Positions 33,001 to 45,069 of a DNA stretch of 64,000 nt are shown piece by piece (the stretch's first letter is position 1; the number at the start of each line of letters is the position of its first letter). The stretch is taken from the NCBI GenBank assembly GCA_002917075.1, contig NTMA01000122.1, positions 1 through 64,000 on the forward strand. The letters are read 5' to 3'. The stretch is from Hawksworthiomyces lignivorus. Taxonomy: Eukaryota > Ascomycota > Sordariomycetes > Ophiostomatales > Ophiostomataceae. Position numbers and translations under genes: made by a program. The notes under the pieces are model-generated. The model was given only the letters and a program-made list of their open reading frames with translations. It did not search any database and had not been told where the DNA came from.

Positions 33001-36000
33001 CCATAAGAAAACAGACTCTCTGATAATGGCTTGCCGTTTTGGAGATAATCGAGCTGATAATCCTTCTTCGCAGGCGAATCAGTACTAGGACAAAGACCTT
33101 GTGCATGAAACGTTACAGCGATCTCCACAACCTTTATTTTAGACTCCTCTTTTCTTCTCTGATTCCTCCAGCCGGCCTTCTCACACACAATTCCAACCTA
33201 GACTTGTCCAGGGAGACTAGAGCAGTATCCACCAATGAGGTGTCTTTGTTAGGATCCCATTTCTACTGGGCATGTCTCCCCCTCCTACGGAATACGTCGT
33301 ACATACATAGATATCTACAAGTACGACAGCATTCCATGGGACTGTTCAAATGCTACTCTGCTGGTACAGTCTGTCGTACGTTCTGTCATATTTTTCGTCT
33401 CTTCTTCTCGTTCTTGATTTGGGTGTTTGTTCTCCATTGATATCAAGTATCAAGTTAACCTTGGGGACTTGTGGAAAAACCAGAGTCGGCAGCGAACTCT
33501 ATGTATAAAAACTTTACTGTGACAGGGACAAGGGAAGACAAGTGTCTCCTATTCATCTCCTGTACCTCATTCGCTGAAGATGAGCCGACGAGAACCCCCC
33601 CGCCGGATGAACTGTTCGCCCCGCCGTGCCCGAGAATTCACTGCCCCAGCCAGTCGGACGAATAGCTTTCAGGGTGCTTTTCAGAAGTCCTCCCCCCCGA
33701 CCCCTACGATACGAGTACACGGCTTAGAGAACACTGCATATTTAGTCTCTCATGCTCCCTTTTTGCCCTCTTTTTGTGTTTCGGGATATGCTAACTGCGC
33801 TGAGAGTTGCAACCCTGACTTCCGGGCTTTCATGTCTAATACCGGGTCCATCCCTACGACTTTTGGTTCTGTATCTTCGGCTTGCCGCTCTCATTAACTG
33901 GCGCTGGCGTCTCTTTCCGGGGCGTTAAAGCAACCGTGATTCCAAATCGAGAAATCATGCCCGGGCCTCCTTTGTGCAACTGAAACCACACCAAATTGAA
34001 AAGAAAACAAAAAAAGATAAATTAGGAAATACGCCAAATAAATTTACAATGACGATGGATGCTGAATCTGAGAGCAGGATTTACAGTAGTGTACATTAAT
34101 CTGCTGAAATTGCGAATAGAAGAGAAAAAGCAATCAGAAGGAAGGGTAAGAAGAGAGGCTCACTTCCGGTTCTTCTACTCCGCGGTGGATCCAAAACGGT
34201 GATCTACCACTCCTGTCTGTGCTCGTCCCTGTTGCATTTGAGGCCGAACCAAGGAAGGAAGAGGAGAGCCAGAGCCTAGATGACGACAGAAATGAAGGAC
34301 TTCGACATTGGTTTGCGTCCCAGCCAATGGCTGGCGACAAAAGCAGCTGTTACCTCTCACACCACAACCATCGATTCTAGTCCCAGTGTAACCCAGTGTC
34401 TCTCCCGGATATCTCTGATCGTTCCCCAACAACTGAGGCGACGATATGCCTCAGAAAGGGATGCTGGTGGCACCGAATAAGAGACCGAAGAAACGAATAG
34501 GGCAGGGCGTAGGGCCAGACGAACGGGCCATAGTCGAGGGCTTACAGGGCATGCCGGTCCACCTCTCCCCATCTGGCCACCGCATAATCGGAAGGGCACA
34601 CGATGCATTCGCTGTCTTGTTTGCCGAGAGATCATCGCCGAAATTGCTTTTTGCTAGATATTTTCTAGATCCACAACCCGGCCTTACTCGTATTGTAAAT
34701 CACATGTGAATCTATTTTCAGCCTCCGTGAAGATGCTTTCTACCCGTCACGTCTTCCTTATGACGCAACGGACTTGTAGTTTACAATTCAATACGGTCTA
34801 ACTGCGAAAGCGGACAAAATACTGACACTAAAAAGAACGATATTGCCAACGGCTGACCCGCTGCATCATGCATAGTCCTCAGGTACCATCTTGCATCTTC
34901 GCTCTCTCGTCTCCCCACGACGATCTCCTTCTTCCGGGGAACAAGCTGTTAGACGTAAACGGGCCGTATCACGGCAGAAATCAGCCTTGTCACGCGGGCC
35001 TTTTTCAACATGATACCTGAACGTATGCACGTCTCCGAGTCTGCGTCCCGAAATTGACCGACTGGCAGGAGGGGAGATCGACAACAGCCATCTTCTACAG
35101 ATCACGAACACCATATTATCCACTCACATCCATTCAACAGCGGGAATATGCAATAAACGATTGGCGTTGCCTACTCTAATGTACTCGTAGCTCCAACCGG
35201 TGGTGATCACGGCGCTGTTGGCGTCCCTACCACCTCAATGTTGCACCTCATGCGACATCATATAGCCGCAACGTTCTACTAAAGTGTCGTGTACCAAACC
35301 AGCAAACGTGAGATGCATATTAAAATGGTCATCTCTCGTCTGCGGATGCAATCCTCGCCCCTTTTGTGCTTGTCGCCACCTGTCACCATCTTTCATAGTT
35401 GGGACGACCGTAACCTCAATCTGTCCCAAGGCAACCTTGCGCCAGTCATACTAACCAGATACACGATTGCACTGGTCCAGGTGCGTGGAAACTTTAATTT
35501 ATTCTGCTCGGCTTTGCCTCTGCCTTTGTAGTTCTCCTACTCTCTGCGAATGTAACCTGGCAGGGCCCTCCGAGCTGATCGTCTCCAGCTGCGCGAGACA
35601 CAGCCATGGTTGCACGTGCGTGATTCTTACAGTGTTATGTGTGTAAGATGAATTAGGGAGGCTTTTTAGAGAGAAGCCATCTTGCTGCTTCATTTGCTTT
35701 CATTTTGTCTCTTGAGCAGCATTTCCACATACGCCTTTTTATTTGCCGCTCTCGGTTTCTCTCATCTGTTAGATTTCTGGCATCCCCTGCTCTCAACGAA
35801 TAGCCCGTTACGTGGTCGGTCCTTGACCGGTTAGTTTATGTCTTTGGTTCTGCGCAGCCGCAGAAGCAGGGTCAATATATTCTCATTCATCTGAAGCATG
35901 ATGGCGCTGTTAGCTACTTGGCAAATCCCACGAATTCGTGATATACCATGTTAACGACGCATTATACCGCGGGGAATACAAAGGGACGGGAAGGGCAAAA

Positions 36001-39000
36001 CGAGGCGAGGCGAGAACAGGACCCTTTTTTGGTCCTCTTTGTCTTTCATATATATTGCTTACTTGCCACCGTTATTGCTGCTCTCACTGGGATTTTCCCG
36101 GGTTGCCCGCGGTTTCCGCCCGAGGTTGCTTTTTACTTCATTTGTTCGAAGCTTGGCACGCTCTCTTTCACAGCCGGAAGCGAGAAGAACTGACTGCCAG
36201 AAACGCAATATACATGCGTGGAGACAATATATGTGCCTTGTTGACCGAGCGCCTGGTACTGCATCCGCCTCCGGTGGTTCGGTGAAAGAGGCAGAATGCC
36301 CCAAAATAGCGACACAAGACTCCATGAAACCGAATGGAGAGTATGTGCTTCGTTTGCTTGTTCCAATATGATTTGAACTCTCAATTAATGAGCTATCGGC
36401 CCTCATCCTGTGGGATATGAGGCAACCGTTTTGTCCCAGCCTTGGCTCTCTAGGTTGTTGGCAGCTGCGCATCACAAGATATGAGACTTGCTGACGGCGG
36501 CTTTCCGATGAAGGCAAATCATGCTCCTAATGGAATGAAGCACACAAGATTCAGATACGGGTGCCAACAGGATTTCTAAATACAGACAAAGCCTCAGTCT
36601 CGGTTTTGCCATGATGCATTTGTTGTGGTCATTCAGACAATAGCAATAGAAAGGCTAGGTCATAAATTACCTGGTGCGATGAATGCAAGCTTTTGTGTGC
36701 TTGTCTATATTCTCTGTCACTAGAGCCTTGCATTTAGTCTCTCTAATGCTTTACGAAGTTGTGGCTGTTGGTTCATCGCCGCATCCGTGCCTGTGCCCCC
36801 CACGAGCTGTATACTCGAGTGAGGAAGAAGAAGATACAAAAAGTGACATTCTACCGCCGCCTCGTTTCTTCCTTGATGCTTTGACAGCAAACTCGGGAAA
36901 TATCGTAAATATATATTGCAAATTAATTACCGTCTCGCATGCATATGTTGGCTGTGAACTATGATATCATTCTTTCCGACCTTCACTGCAGACTTGCCTT
37001 TCAGTTTTTTTGACCCGTACCTAATTTAGAATACAGAATACGTGTGGGTTGCTGTGACAGAGCCCAATTTATATCACGGGTCGCATAATTCCAGACCTGA
37101 CTAAAAGGAAGCATGAGATGAGACGTAGCCACATCCGTGAGCTTGGACTAGAATTTATGCAGAGTGACGCATCTTCATCACATCAGCAAGGAATGAAGAG
37201 ACCAGGACAAGCAAGAGAAAAGACACACCAAATATCAAAATAGGCGATAGCGGAAGGGCAACCTGACAAAGATCTTGAGCTAAAGCAAGACGAATAATTA
37301 ACGGGGGTTATGAATGTGATGCGTGACGCCGTGCGCATGGACACTTTTGAGCACACGTTTGTTTTGTTTGGCTCTTTCATTCTTTGGTATATTAACAGGC
37401 AGTGCTCCAGTTCGAATAATGGGGGGAGAAGAGAGGGTCTTTGATGGTGTGAATACGTGGACAGAATATATCTGCTGTTGGCTCAGAACATGGCACTGGA
37501 GAAAGGGTGTCAGTGGTGTATGCGAAAACAGAACTGTGAGGAAAAGAAGGGTATTTCATATATGCAAGTGTCGCTATTTCGGACGAAGAGACCATGAGCA
37601 CGGTGTCTTCCTCTTGGATTGAGGAATTTCGCCGAATTCGCTCCCTTTGCCGAAAGGCAATATCCGGCTGTCCTACCGAGCAAGTTGGAAAGATGTCGCC
37701 GTGCTGATCTCGTTTCTGTATTTCATATTTTTGCATTTTCACAATTCTTCCAACGCTTTCCTGATGCCCTCATTTCTGTCAACTCCCCTCCTAACAAGCG
37801 TCTTGTACCGCATCGACCAGTTGGCAATATTTTTCCTGATTTTAACCATTCTCCGTATCTATTAGTTGCGTTCGACGGCTCGTCACTTGCCTATTATCCA
37901 TCAACCGCCCCCATGCTGTCCACCCCCATGTTGTCATCCCCAGACATGCTATCTATTAATTAAAATAATAGACACCACAGGCAGCACCCAGAGGAAAACG
38001 GCTCTACTAAAATAACTCGAGTTATCAGAGGATATAGACAAGGAGCATTATGGTTGTGTAGACGAGAAGTAGTGAACAGGGGGGAGCAGCTGCTGCAGCC
38101 AAGACGGGACGAAAGTGCTCTGAAGCCTTATCCTGAGGCTCAGAAAGAAGAGATCTCAAAGCCACAGGAGATAGAGCAGTGCCGCACGATTATTTCCAAA
38201 TTTAGAAACGTACACAAGAGGCAACGATATTGTAAAGGAATGGTGAGAACGAGAAGGCAGAAGCACAGGTGAGATAGAAAAAGGGACTGGCGATGTGAAT
38301 TCCAATGAGGGAAGGCAAGATGTCATGACCGAAAAAGGAAAGGCACAGAAAGAGTCATTGCGGCATGGTGATGGCGAGAGCGAACACCTAACACCACTGC
38401 TCTGTTTCTATTCTTGGCCAGGGACTTGTGGTTCGTCACTTATTTGCTCGATGAGCTTTCATGGTCAGAATTCCTCATACACCTGGGACGATTCACATAG
38501 CTCAGAATAAAAAAAAATCACAGAAAGTTGACTGCCCACTGTGGCTCTTGCAGCCTAGATTATTCAATATCTGCGCGACACCGAAGGTGGCAGCTCGTAT
38601 CGCGATGATGGTTTGTTGGCATCTTTCGTGCTTAGACATACAGATGAATGTAGCATCAGGAAATAAGAAGACTATTCTCTTGGTTTGAATGAACCTCGCC
38701 ACCGAGCCAAGTCCTGTCTCAAAATTCGCTGGCGATGTGGCATACAGAATAGAAACAGAACACAAGCCTATTACAGTGATCCACATCAAATGACTTTGGC
38801 CAGATGTACACATCCAGATGCGGAAGTGGAACGCACATCTTTCGACTTCGACTTCACGCATCAGAGCTGTCATTGCGAGATTGTCTCGGCTCCTTGCTGC
38901 CAATTACGAAATGATATGGTCCGTGTAATGGTTCTCTCCGATAAAAGTTCGCGCCGGGACAGGAATTGAGAGAAAGCGCAGCACAACTAACAAAAATGGA

Positions 39001-39199
39001 ATCAAGCCAAACTTAAGGAGAACGAAATGGGAAAGAGAAAAATCTGGTATCATTTTTGTGCATCTTCACGCATGTTACTCTACTGTTGATTTGACAACGC
39101 GGTGCTCATCTAAGCGTTGAGGTATTTGCCATCCCCCTCCTTAGTTCACAATTTCCCTGCACTTGCTCTCACTCCTGCTACCCCAGAGTCTGTACCCAG
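24013..39199. other. 15-kb region without recognisable genes
   Basis: I read both strands and found no open frame longer than about 155 codons, no exon series with family motifs, no tRNA or 5S gene, and no transposase, reverse-transcriptase or terminal-repeat signal. Base composition is mixed and lower in GC than the coding regions. Simple T/A tracts occur (for example near 26347 and 31862). Variants of TACTCGTA or TACGGAGTA words recur (for example 24350, 27261, 28588, 32903, 33704). Long regulatory DNA, noncoding RNAs or small unrecognised genes are possible. Confidence 0.5.
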
Positions 39200-39859
39200 T
39201 CACGCCTTCGCGTTAAGAGCGTCAGTCACGGGCTTCTCAAGAGACTCGGGCTTGGCGGTGCTGGCCCAGCGCTCGATGACGTGGCCGTCGCGGCCGATCA
39301 GGAACTTCTCAAAGTTCCACTTGATGCGCTTCAGACCCAGCAGGCCGGACTTCTGCTCCTTCAGCCACTGGTACAGCGGCGAGGCAGAGTCGCCGTTGAC
39401 GTCGATCTTGCCGAGGACGGGGAAGGAGACGCCGTAGTTGATCTGGCAGAAGCTTTGGATGTCGTCGTTGGAGCCGGGCTCCTGAGCGCCGAACTGGTTG
39501 CAGGGGAAGCCGAGGATCTCAAAGTCCTCGCCGTGCTTCTCACGGATGTCCTTGTACAGCTTCTCAAGACCGCCATACTGGGGGGTGAAGCCGCACTTGG
39601 AGGCGGTGTTGACAACAAGGACGACCTTGCCCTTGTACTTGGCGAGATCGAGCTCCTTGCCGGTCTCTGCACAGGGTGTTAGTATGATTGCGCTGAGCTT
39701 GTGTCTTGTTTCTGGTCTGCGCATCTGGCTGGCGCACAGCATCGTATGACGACATCACCAGCTACAGATGGAGACTAAAAAAAGAAGCGGGGAGGGGCAG
39801 AGAGGGTTGGAAGACGAACTGTCGAGCGGCTTGAAGTCGTAGAGGGTCTTGTCAGCCAT
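39200..39859 (-). CDS. glutathione-peroxidase-like thiol peroxidase (Hyr1/Gpx3 type)
   Basis: Predicted exons are 39820-39859 and 39200-39666, giving 168 residues, the usual length. The 153-bp intron has an unusual GTTCGT donor, a CTAAC branch site and a GCAG acceptor; splicing yields MADKTLYDFKPLD followed by KTGKELDL, as expected for the family. The peroxidatic residue is Cys38 in NTASKCGFTPQY (cysteine, not selenocysteine). Cys69 lies in GFPCNQFG. Cys87 in SFCQINYGV matches the resolving cysteine of yeast Gpx3. A WNFEKFLI motif supplies the conserved Trp/Asn. The enzyme reduces hydroperoxides, most likely with thioredoxin. In yeast and other fungi the homologue also senses peroxide for the Yap1/AP-1 factor, so a similar signalling role is plausible. 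No targeting signal is seen, so it is cytosolic. Confidence 0.95.
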
Positions 39860-41479
39860 TTTGGAATGCTGTGTGTAGCTACTAGCGTATACGGTGTAGT
39901 TTTCAAGTTTGGATTTGAAAGAGATGAGATTGGTGAGTTGAGAGAGGGTGCTGGTTGTTGAGTTTAACTACCGGGAGAAACGTGGAATGTGGGACGCTTT
40001 CGAGACAAGGAGAGCTCCTTTTACGGTTTTTTTCTTGCTGCACTCTACTCTCTGACGTTTTCTACCCTTACTAATCGAATTTTACCGACACAGGAAACTG
40101 GTCCCAGTCGCACGAATTCGGTCTATTGTTTAGCTACAGGGATGCTAAGACAAGACGAGATCGTGGCCGGTGGCATATCAGAAGTAGGCAAAGGGTCTTT
40201 TCGGAAAACCCACAATGCGAATACGTGAGATTGGCGAGAGGGCCAGGAAGCGGGGTGAGGACTGCCAGACCCTCTCGATCTTTTGGCCTTCCTCTCACTC
40301 GAAAATAGCGAGAAGAGCGAGGAGAGGTGTGCAAAGCGATGTGCGTTTCATCGACCCAATGCCGAGTTTGGAAAAGTGGCGACTCGCCGTCGTTCTGCGA
40401 TACCCTCACCTCCGCGTCTTACGAGAAAGGCCCACAGCAAATGTCAAAGAGTAGCCTCGCGAAGGGATGCCTTTGGCTGAAGGGAGTACCTTGCTAGAAG
40501 AAGGATCGTGCCCTCGGCTAGCTGCCTTTTCTCATTAATGTCTTTCTAAATTGCCCGCTCCGTTTCTATTCTTTCTCTAGCATGCCGAGCACAATGAAAG
40601 GAAAACAGAAAGGCGACCAGGACTAGCGGAGCGTTTGGCACGGATCTGTCGGAGACCGCCCCGATTTGCATCAGTGACGTGATTCAACGTGTGGCAGAGC
40701 ACTGGAGCTGCGCTCTCCCGCCGTGGCGAGGCCTGCCGCACGTTCACTCGGTTGAGCTCCACCTCTCTGAATTTGGAATTGTTTTCACACCAGAAGCTTC
40801 TAACCCCCCACCATCTAAACAGCGCTAGACCACAGAGCCCCGAGAGACGGACAAGAGAGTTGCTCCGGAGACCGTTCGATGCGATATGGAATCAATTAAA
40901 ATATGTCGGCAACATCCCGTTTTTGTTTTTTTTTGTACATCATATTAGTTCCTGCTCCGTTGCGTTGTTTTCATTATCATCTGGAATCATCTGCATGGGT
41001 CACATAGGTTGATCTCGGCTCTGCTCGGACATGCTGTGAAGTGCCCGCCTGTTGCTCAATTTCCTTCTCGAACAGGCTCGAGCTCCGGCATTGGCAGCAA
41101 GCTGAAATTTTGTATACATAGGTACGATAGGAAACTCAGGGACACCTTGGTTGGTCGCACTTTAGTGGAGAGCCATTGATTTATCGATGTGCCGGGAAAG
41201 GTAAAAGGCTTTTTGTAGCGGCGGCGTTATGGTAGAGGCTTGGCTTCTGGAGGTGCTATTGTGTAGGGCCTGACCCAGTAAAACTTCCCCGCCAGCTTAG
41301 CTAGCCCCCAAGGCCAGCAAAACCGACAACACCCCACTTCTAACAGCCGCGACTGTGATTCCGGCAGACGGAGTAGATACATTCAAGTAATCTGAAAGCC
41401 TCGGCGCCGAACTTCTTACTTTGGAAAGCGTCAGGCGTGAGCTGGAATTTTCCAACTAGATCTCAGCAAGAGTTTAGCA
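39860..41479. other. divergent promoter region of the peroxidase and FAD oxidoreductase genes
   Basis: 1.6 kb separate the starts of the peroxidase (-) and the TDA3-like gene (+). No gene is recognised. ACGGAGTA occurs near 41369. Confidence 0.55.
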
Positions 41480-43039
41480 ATGGCGGGAGAAGATGCTGGA
41501 TTGAAGAGGCATATTGTCATTGTAGGTGAGTGAGCTGCGTCGGATGCGCGCTTTGACGTAGTCGCCAAATACGAGCGAGTACCCCCTGGCACCCTTGTCA
41601 GCCTTGCCCTCCGCCTGGTGTTCCATTACACAACATGCAGTCCTGCGAGTGAATTCTCCCTTTGCTGACGTCCCACAGGCGGCGGCGTCATCGGGGTCAC
41701 AACGGCGTACTTCTTGACAAGGCATCCGAAATACAATCGCGATTTGCACCGCATCACCCTGCTCGAGGCGACGGCCATTGCTGCCGGCGCATCGGGCAAG
41801 GCTGGCGGTCTGTTGGCGCTATGGGCGTACCCCGAGGAGCTGGTGCCCCTCTCGTATCGGCTGCACCGCGAGCTGGCTGAGGAGCACGGCGGGGCCAAGC
41901 GCTGGGGCTACCGCCGCGTCGGCTGCGGCCACATCCAGGCCGAAGTCACGCGGAGCGACCTGAAGCGGCGCGCATCCGAGCTGGAGGCGGCAGCGCAAAG
42001 CACAGCCCCGCCACCAGGGGCGCCCTCTTCGCCGAGCGCGGTGGCGGCCGCCGCGGCGCAGAAGGACTGGGAGAAGCTGCCGAAGCAGGATGAGCGGGCC
42101 GCCGGGCTGCTGGCGCCGTCACCGCTGCCGGCCGACCTCGACTGGATCGACCCGGACGTGGTGCAGTCGTACGAGCAGATGGGCGTGCCGGGCGCGTACG
42201 AGACGGCGCAGGTGCACCCGTTCCACTTTACGACGTCGCTGGCGGCGCTGGCGGCGGAGCGCGGGGTCGACATCCGGCTCGGCGCCCAGGTGACCAGCAT
42301 CGAGACGGGCGCGCAGGGCAACGGCGACGCTGGCGCCGGTGCAGGGGAAGGCTCAGGTGCGGCGGCCTCTGCCGTGCGGGCCGTGACGTACGTCGACCGC
42401 AGCAGCAGCGGCGCGACGCAGCGGCTGGACGACGTGACGGACGTCGTGGTGGCGGCCGGGCCTTGGACGGGCGTGGTGCTGCCGCGGACCAAGATCGAGG
42501 GCCTGCGCGCGCACAGCGTGGTCTGGGCGGCCGACGTGTCCGCCTACGCCGTGTTCACCGACGTGGGCCTGCCGGGCGACTACGTGCCGGAGCACCGGCT
42601 GCGGGCCGGCCAGAAGCGCCGGCGCCACCGTGGCCGCGTCGACCCCGAGATCTACGCGCGACCCTTTGGCGAGGTCTACGCCTGCGGCGAGCCAGACGCG
42701 AGCGTGCCCCTGCCCGCCACCGCCGACGAGGTCGCCTACGACGCTGCCCAGTGCGACGACCTCGTCGCCTACGTCAGCACCTTCAGCCCGGCCCTGGCCG
42801 CCGCCCCCGTCAAGACCACGCAGGCCTGCTACCTGCCCCGCCACATGCGCTTCGGCGACGAGCGCGGGCCGCTGATCGGCCGCACGCAGGTGCCCGGGCT
42901 CTGGGTCGCCTCGGGCCACACGTGCTGGGGCATCCAGAACGGGCCCGCCACCGGGTTCCTCATGGCCGAGATGCTGCTGGACGGCAAGGCGACGAGCGCC
43001 GACATATCGAAGCTGGACCCGCAGAAATTTAAAGTATGA
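41480..43039 (+). CDS. TDA3: FAD-dependent oxidoreductase of the DAO family, TDA3-like
   Basis: Predicted exons are 41480-41525 and 41679-43039, giving 468 residues. The 153-bp intron is GTGAGT...CACAG with a GCTGAC branch site, and it splits the first glycine of the FAD motif. Splicing yields HIVIVGGGVIGV (G16, G18, G21), with Glu45 ending the second strand of the Rossmann fold, then AAGASGKAGG. The C-terminal GHTCWGIQNGPATG (from G428) is the feature that makes me choose the TDA3-like branch of the D-amino-acid-oxidase fold (PF01266). Yeast Tda3 is a putative oxidoreductase linked to endosomes; its substrate is unknown. An Ala/Pro/Ser-rich insert at about residues 120-147 is probably a lineage-specific loop. 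It is followed on the same strand by NOP16, 520 bp away. The oxidoreductase call is firm and the orthology moderate. Confidence 0.85.
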
Positions 43040-43559
43040 GTTATGAAATTAAGGTCCAGAGCAGCAGAGGAGATTCAGAGGCTCGCTATTTGCGCCAGAC
43101 TCAAGACGAATCTTACCTCCTGTTTGGACTGTGTCATGCGTTGTAGATATATTTCTGCACTTTTATGTTTTGCTTCTGTACATCACATTTTTCAGTTATT
43201 CTATATTGCCAAGCAATGGCTCCGTTTTACATAAATTGTCAATGACACCGATATCATTGTTTCAAAATGTCCTCATGTGCTGTTGTTGCTTGGCAGATTT
43301 GATGTCATTCAAATGGCGCTCAAGGAATGTGCTTAGCTGCGCTAATATTACGGTGCAATTGGCGCTAGTGCCCTTCAAACCTCCGCAACTAAGTCTTATC
43401 GATAATATACACGTGATGATAAGATTTCCGATAACCAAAAAAAAAAATATTGAGAATCTCTCCCAGATTCTTCATTAGATTGTGAAGCCCCGAGAATTTC
43501 TCTACTCCCATACACCATTCTGCATTCCTTACGGCTATACGCAGCTGTGAATTCGCATA
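43040..43559. other. spacer before NOP16
   Basis: 520 bp, AT-rich. It contains the 3' end of the FAD oxidoreductase gene and the NOP16 promoter. Nothing else is seen. Confidence 0.6.
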
Positions 43560-44419
43560 ATGGGTCGTTCAGTACGCCAAAAACGTAAGGGCCGCTCTTC
43601 GCGAGCGGTCGTCAAGCAGCCGGCCTCGCGCAAGCGGCCGGTCAACCCGACCGGTAATGTCATTATTGCTGAGAACTGGTGAGCTTCTGTCTTGGTCTTT
43701 TTTCCCCTATTTGCTTCGCCGTCTCCCAAGTCTTATGCTTTTTACTGACGATAAATAGGGATAAGACTATGACCCTTACGCAGAATTACCGCCGCCTGGG
43801 CCTCTTGAACCGACTGCGGCATGCGGCAGGCGGCGCGGAAAAGCTAGGCTCAGATGCACTGAAGGCAAAGAAGGCACAGAAGGATGGGGTGGCTGTCCCC
43901 CGCGGCGGCGATCCATTCGCGATCGCGAGCACCAGCTCAAAGCAGAAGGGCGTGCGGGAGGTCCGTGTCGAGCGCGACGCCAACGGCAAGATCATCCGTG
44001 TCGTGGCGGACGCCCCCCCTGCGCACAACCCGCTGAACGATCTGCTCAACGACCTGGAGGACGAGGAAGAGCGTGAGGCGGAAGAGAACAGCAAAAAGAC
44101 ATACGAAGAGTGGGACGGCTTCCAGGACGAGCCGTCTAAGTCCGGCAAGGCCACCACGCCGGTGGTCCGCGCCCTCGAGAAGCTGGCGAACCAGCCCGTC
44201 GGCCCTCGGCACGTGCGCTACCAGAGCGCCGGCGAACGCGAATGGCTGCAGAACCTGGTAGACCACTACGGCAAGGCCGAGCCAGACGAAGACATGCTGA
44301 CGGCGATGGCCCGTGACCGTCGGCGCAACCCCTTCCAGCGGACGGCTGCAGATCTGCGTAGACGGCTGGCCAAGTTCCGGGCCGAAGGCGGAACAGTTTC
44401 AGCACCGGTGCAGTCATGA
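43560..44419 (+). CDS. NOP16: nucleolar ribosome-biogenesis protein Nop16
   Basis: Predicted exons are 43560-43678 and 43759-44419, giving 259 residues. The 80-bp intron is GTGAGC...ATAG with CTGAC and splits the codon of Trp40. The N-terminus MGRSVRQKRKGRSSR is strongly basic. The join restores IIAENWDKTMTLTQNYRRLG, the hallmark of Nop16, which is a component of 66S pre-ribosomes needed for 60S subunit maturation. An acidic helical stretch (about residues 130-155) and a C-terminal segment with NPFQRTAADLRRRL follow, as in homologues. The protein is somewhat longer than the yeast one. It lies in tandem between the TDA3-like gene and CDC16. A minus-strand frame over its 3' end is a shadow. Confidence 0.95.
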
Positions 44420-45069
44420 TGGGGTGATGGGGGACAGGAAAGATGCATGTGGGGAGGAAGAGGACATGGCTGGCCTGCCAGTTCGTGTTGACTGTATTCT
44501 TTGCATACCATATACCGTTCTCATGGTGCACGGCGTTTCTGTCTAGTTTTTTGGGATTAGGATAAAGAGGCAAGGGCCAAAAAAGAAAAGATGTCAATAA
44601 GGAGGCTTTTTCACTAGGTAAACATACAGAGGTCTCTAATGCTGCAGGCCACATTAAAAGGTTTACTTTTTTTTTATTTTTTTTATTTTTTATTTTTTTT
44701 TAAAAATTTGCTCTGCCATTGTTCTTGTTGAAGGAGAGCGTGAGGCTGAAATCGTAAAACACAATTGGCAGCTGTCTGCAGCTGACGAAGTGCACTATTA
44801 AACAATGCCTTTTTAGTGAGCCTGTGTGGCAAATGGTGGGGTGGTGGATGTAAGGAAACCACACTACTGGCGCTGCTGTTGTGGAGACGCGTCTTACTTG
44901 GATATACACCACCCAAAATATCACCGAAAGTCAACAAGACGGCAAAAATCATAGCGACAGTCAAGGCAACGCCAAAACCCACTCTCAAGCCTCGCTGACG
45001 ACACCGAGTGTGCTCAGTATTTCGCAGCAGTGCCCAGAGGCGAACACCAGACCGAACAAATACTCCAAA
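44420..45069. other. spacer between NOP16 and CDC16
   Basis: 650 bp. It contains a T/A-rich simple tract at about 44667-44703. It holds the NOP16 3' UTR and the CDC16 promoter; no gene is recognised. Confidence 0.6.
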
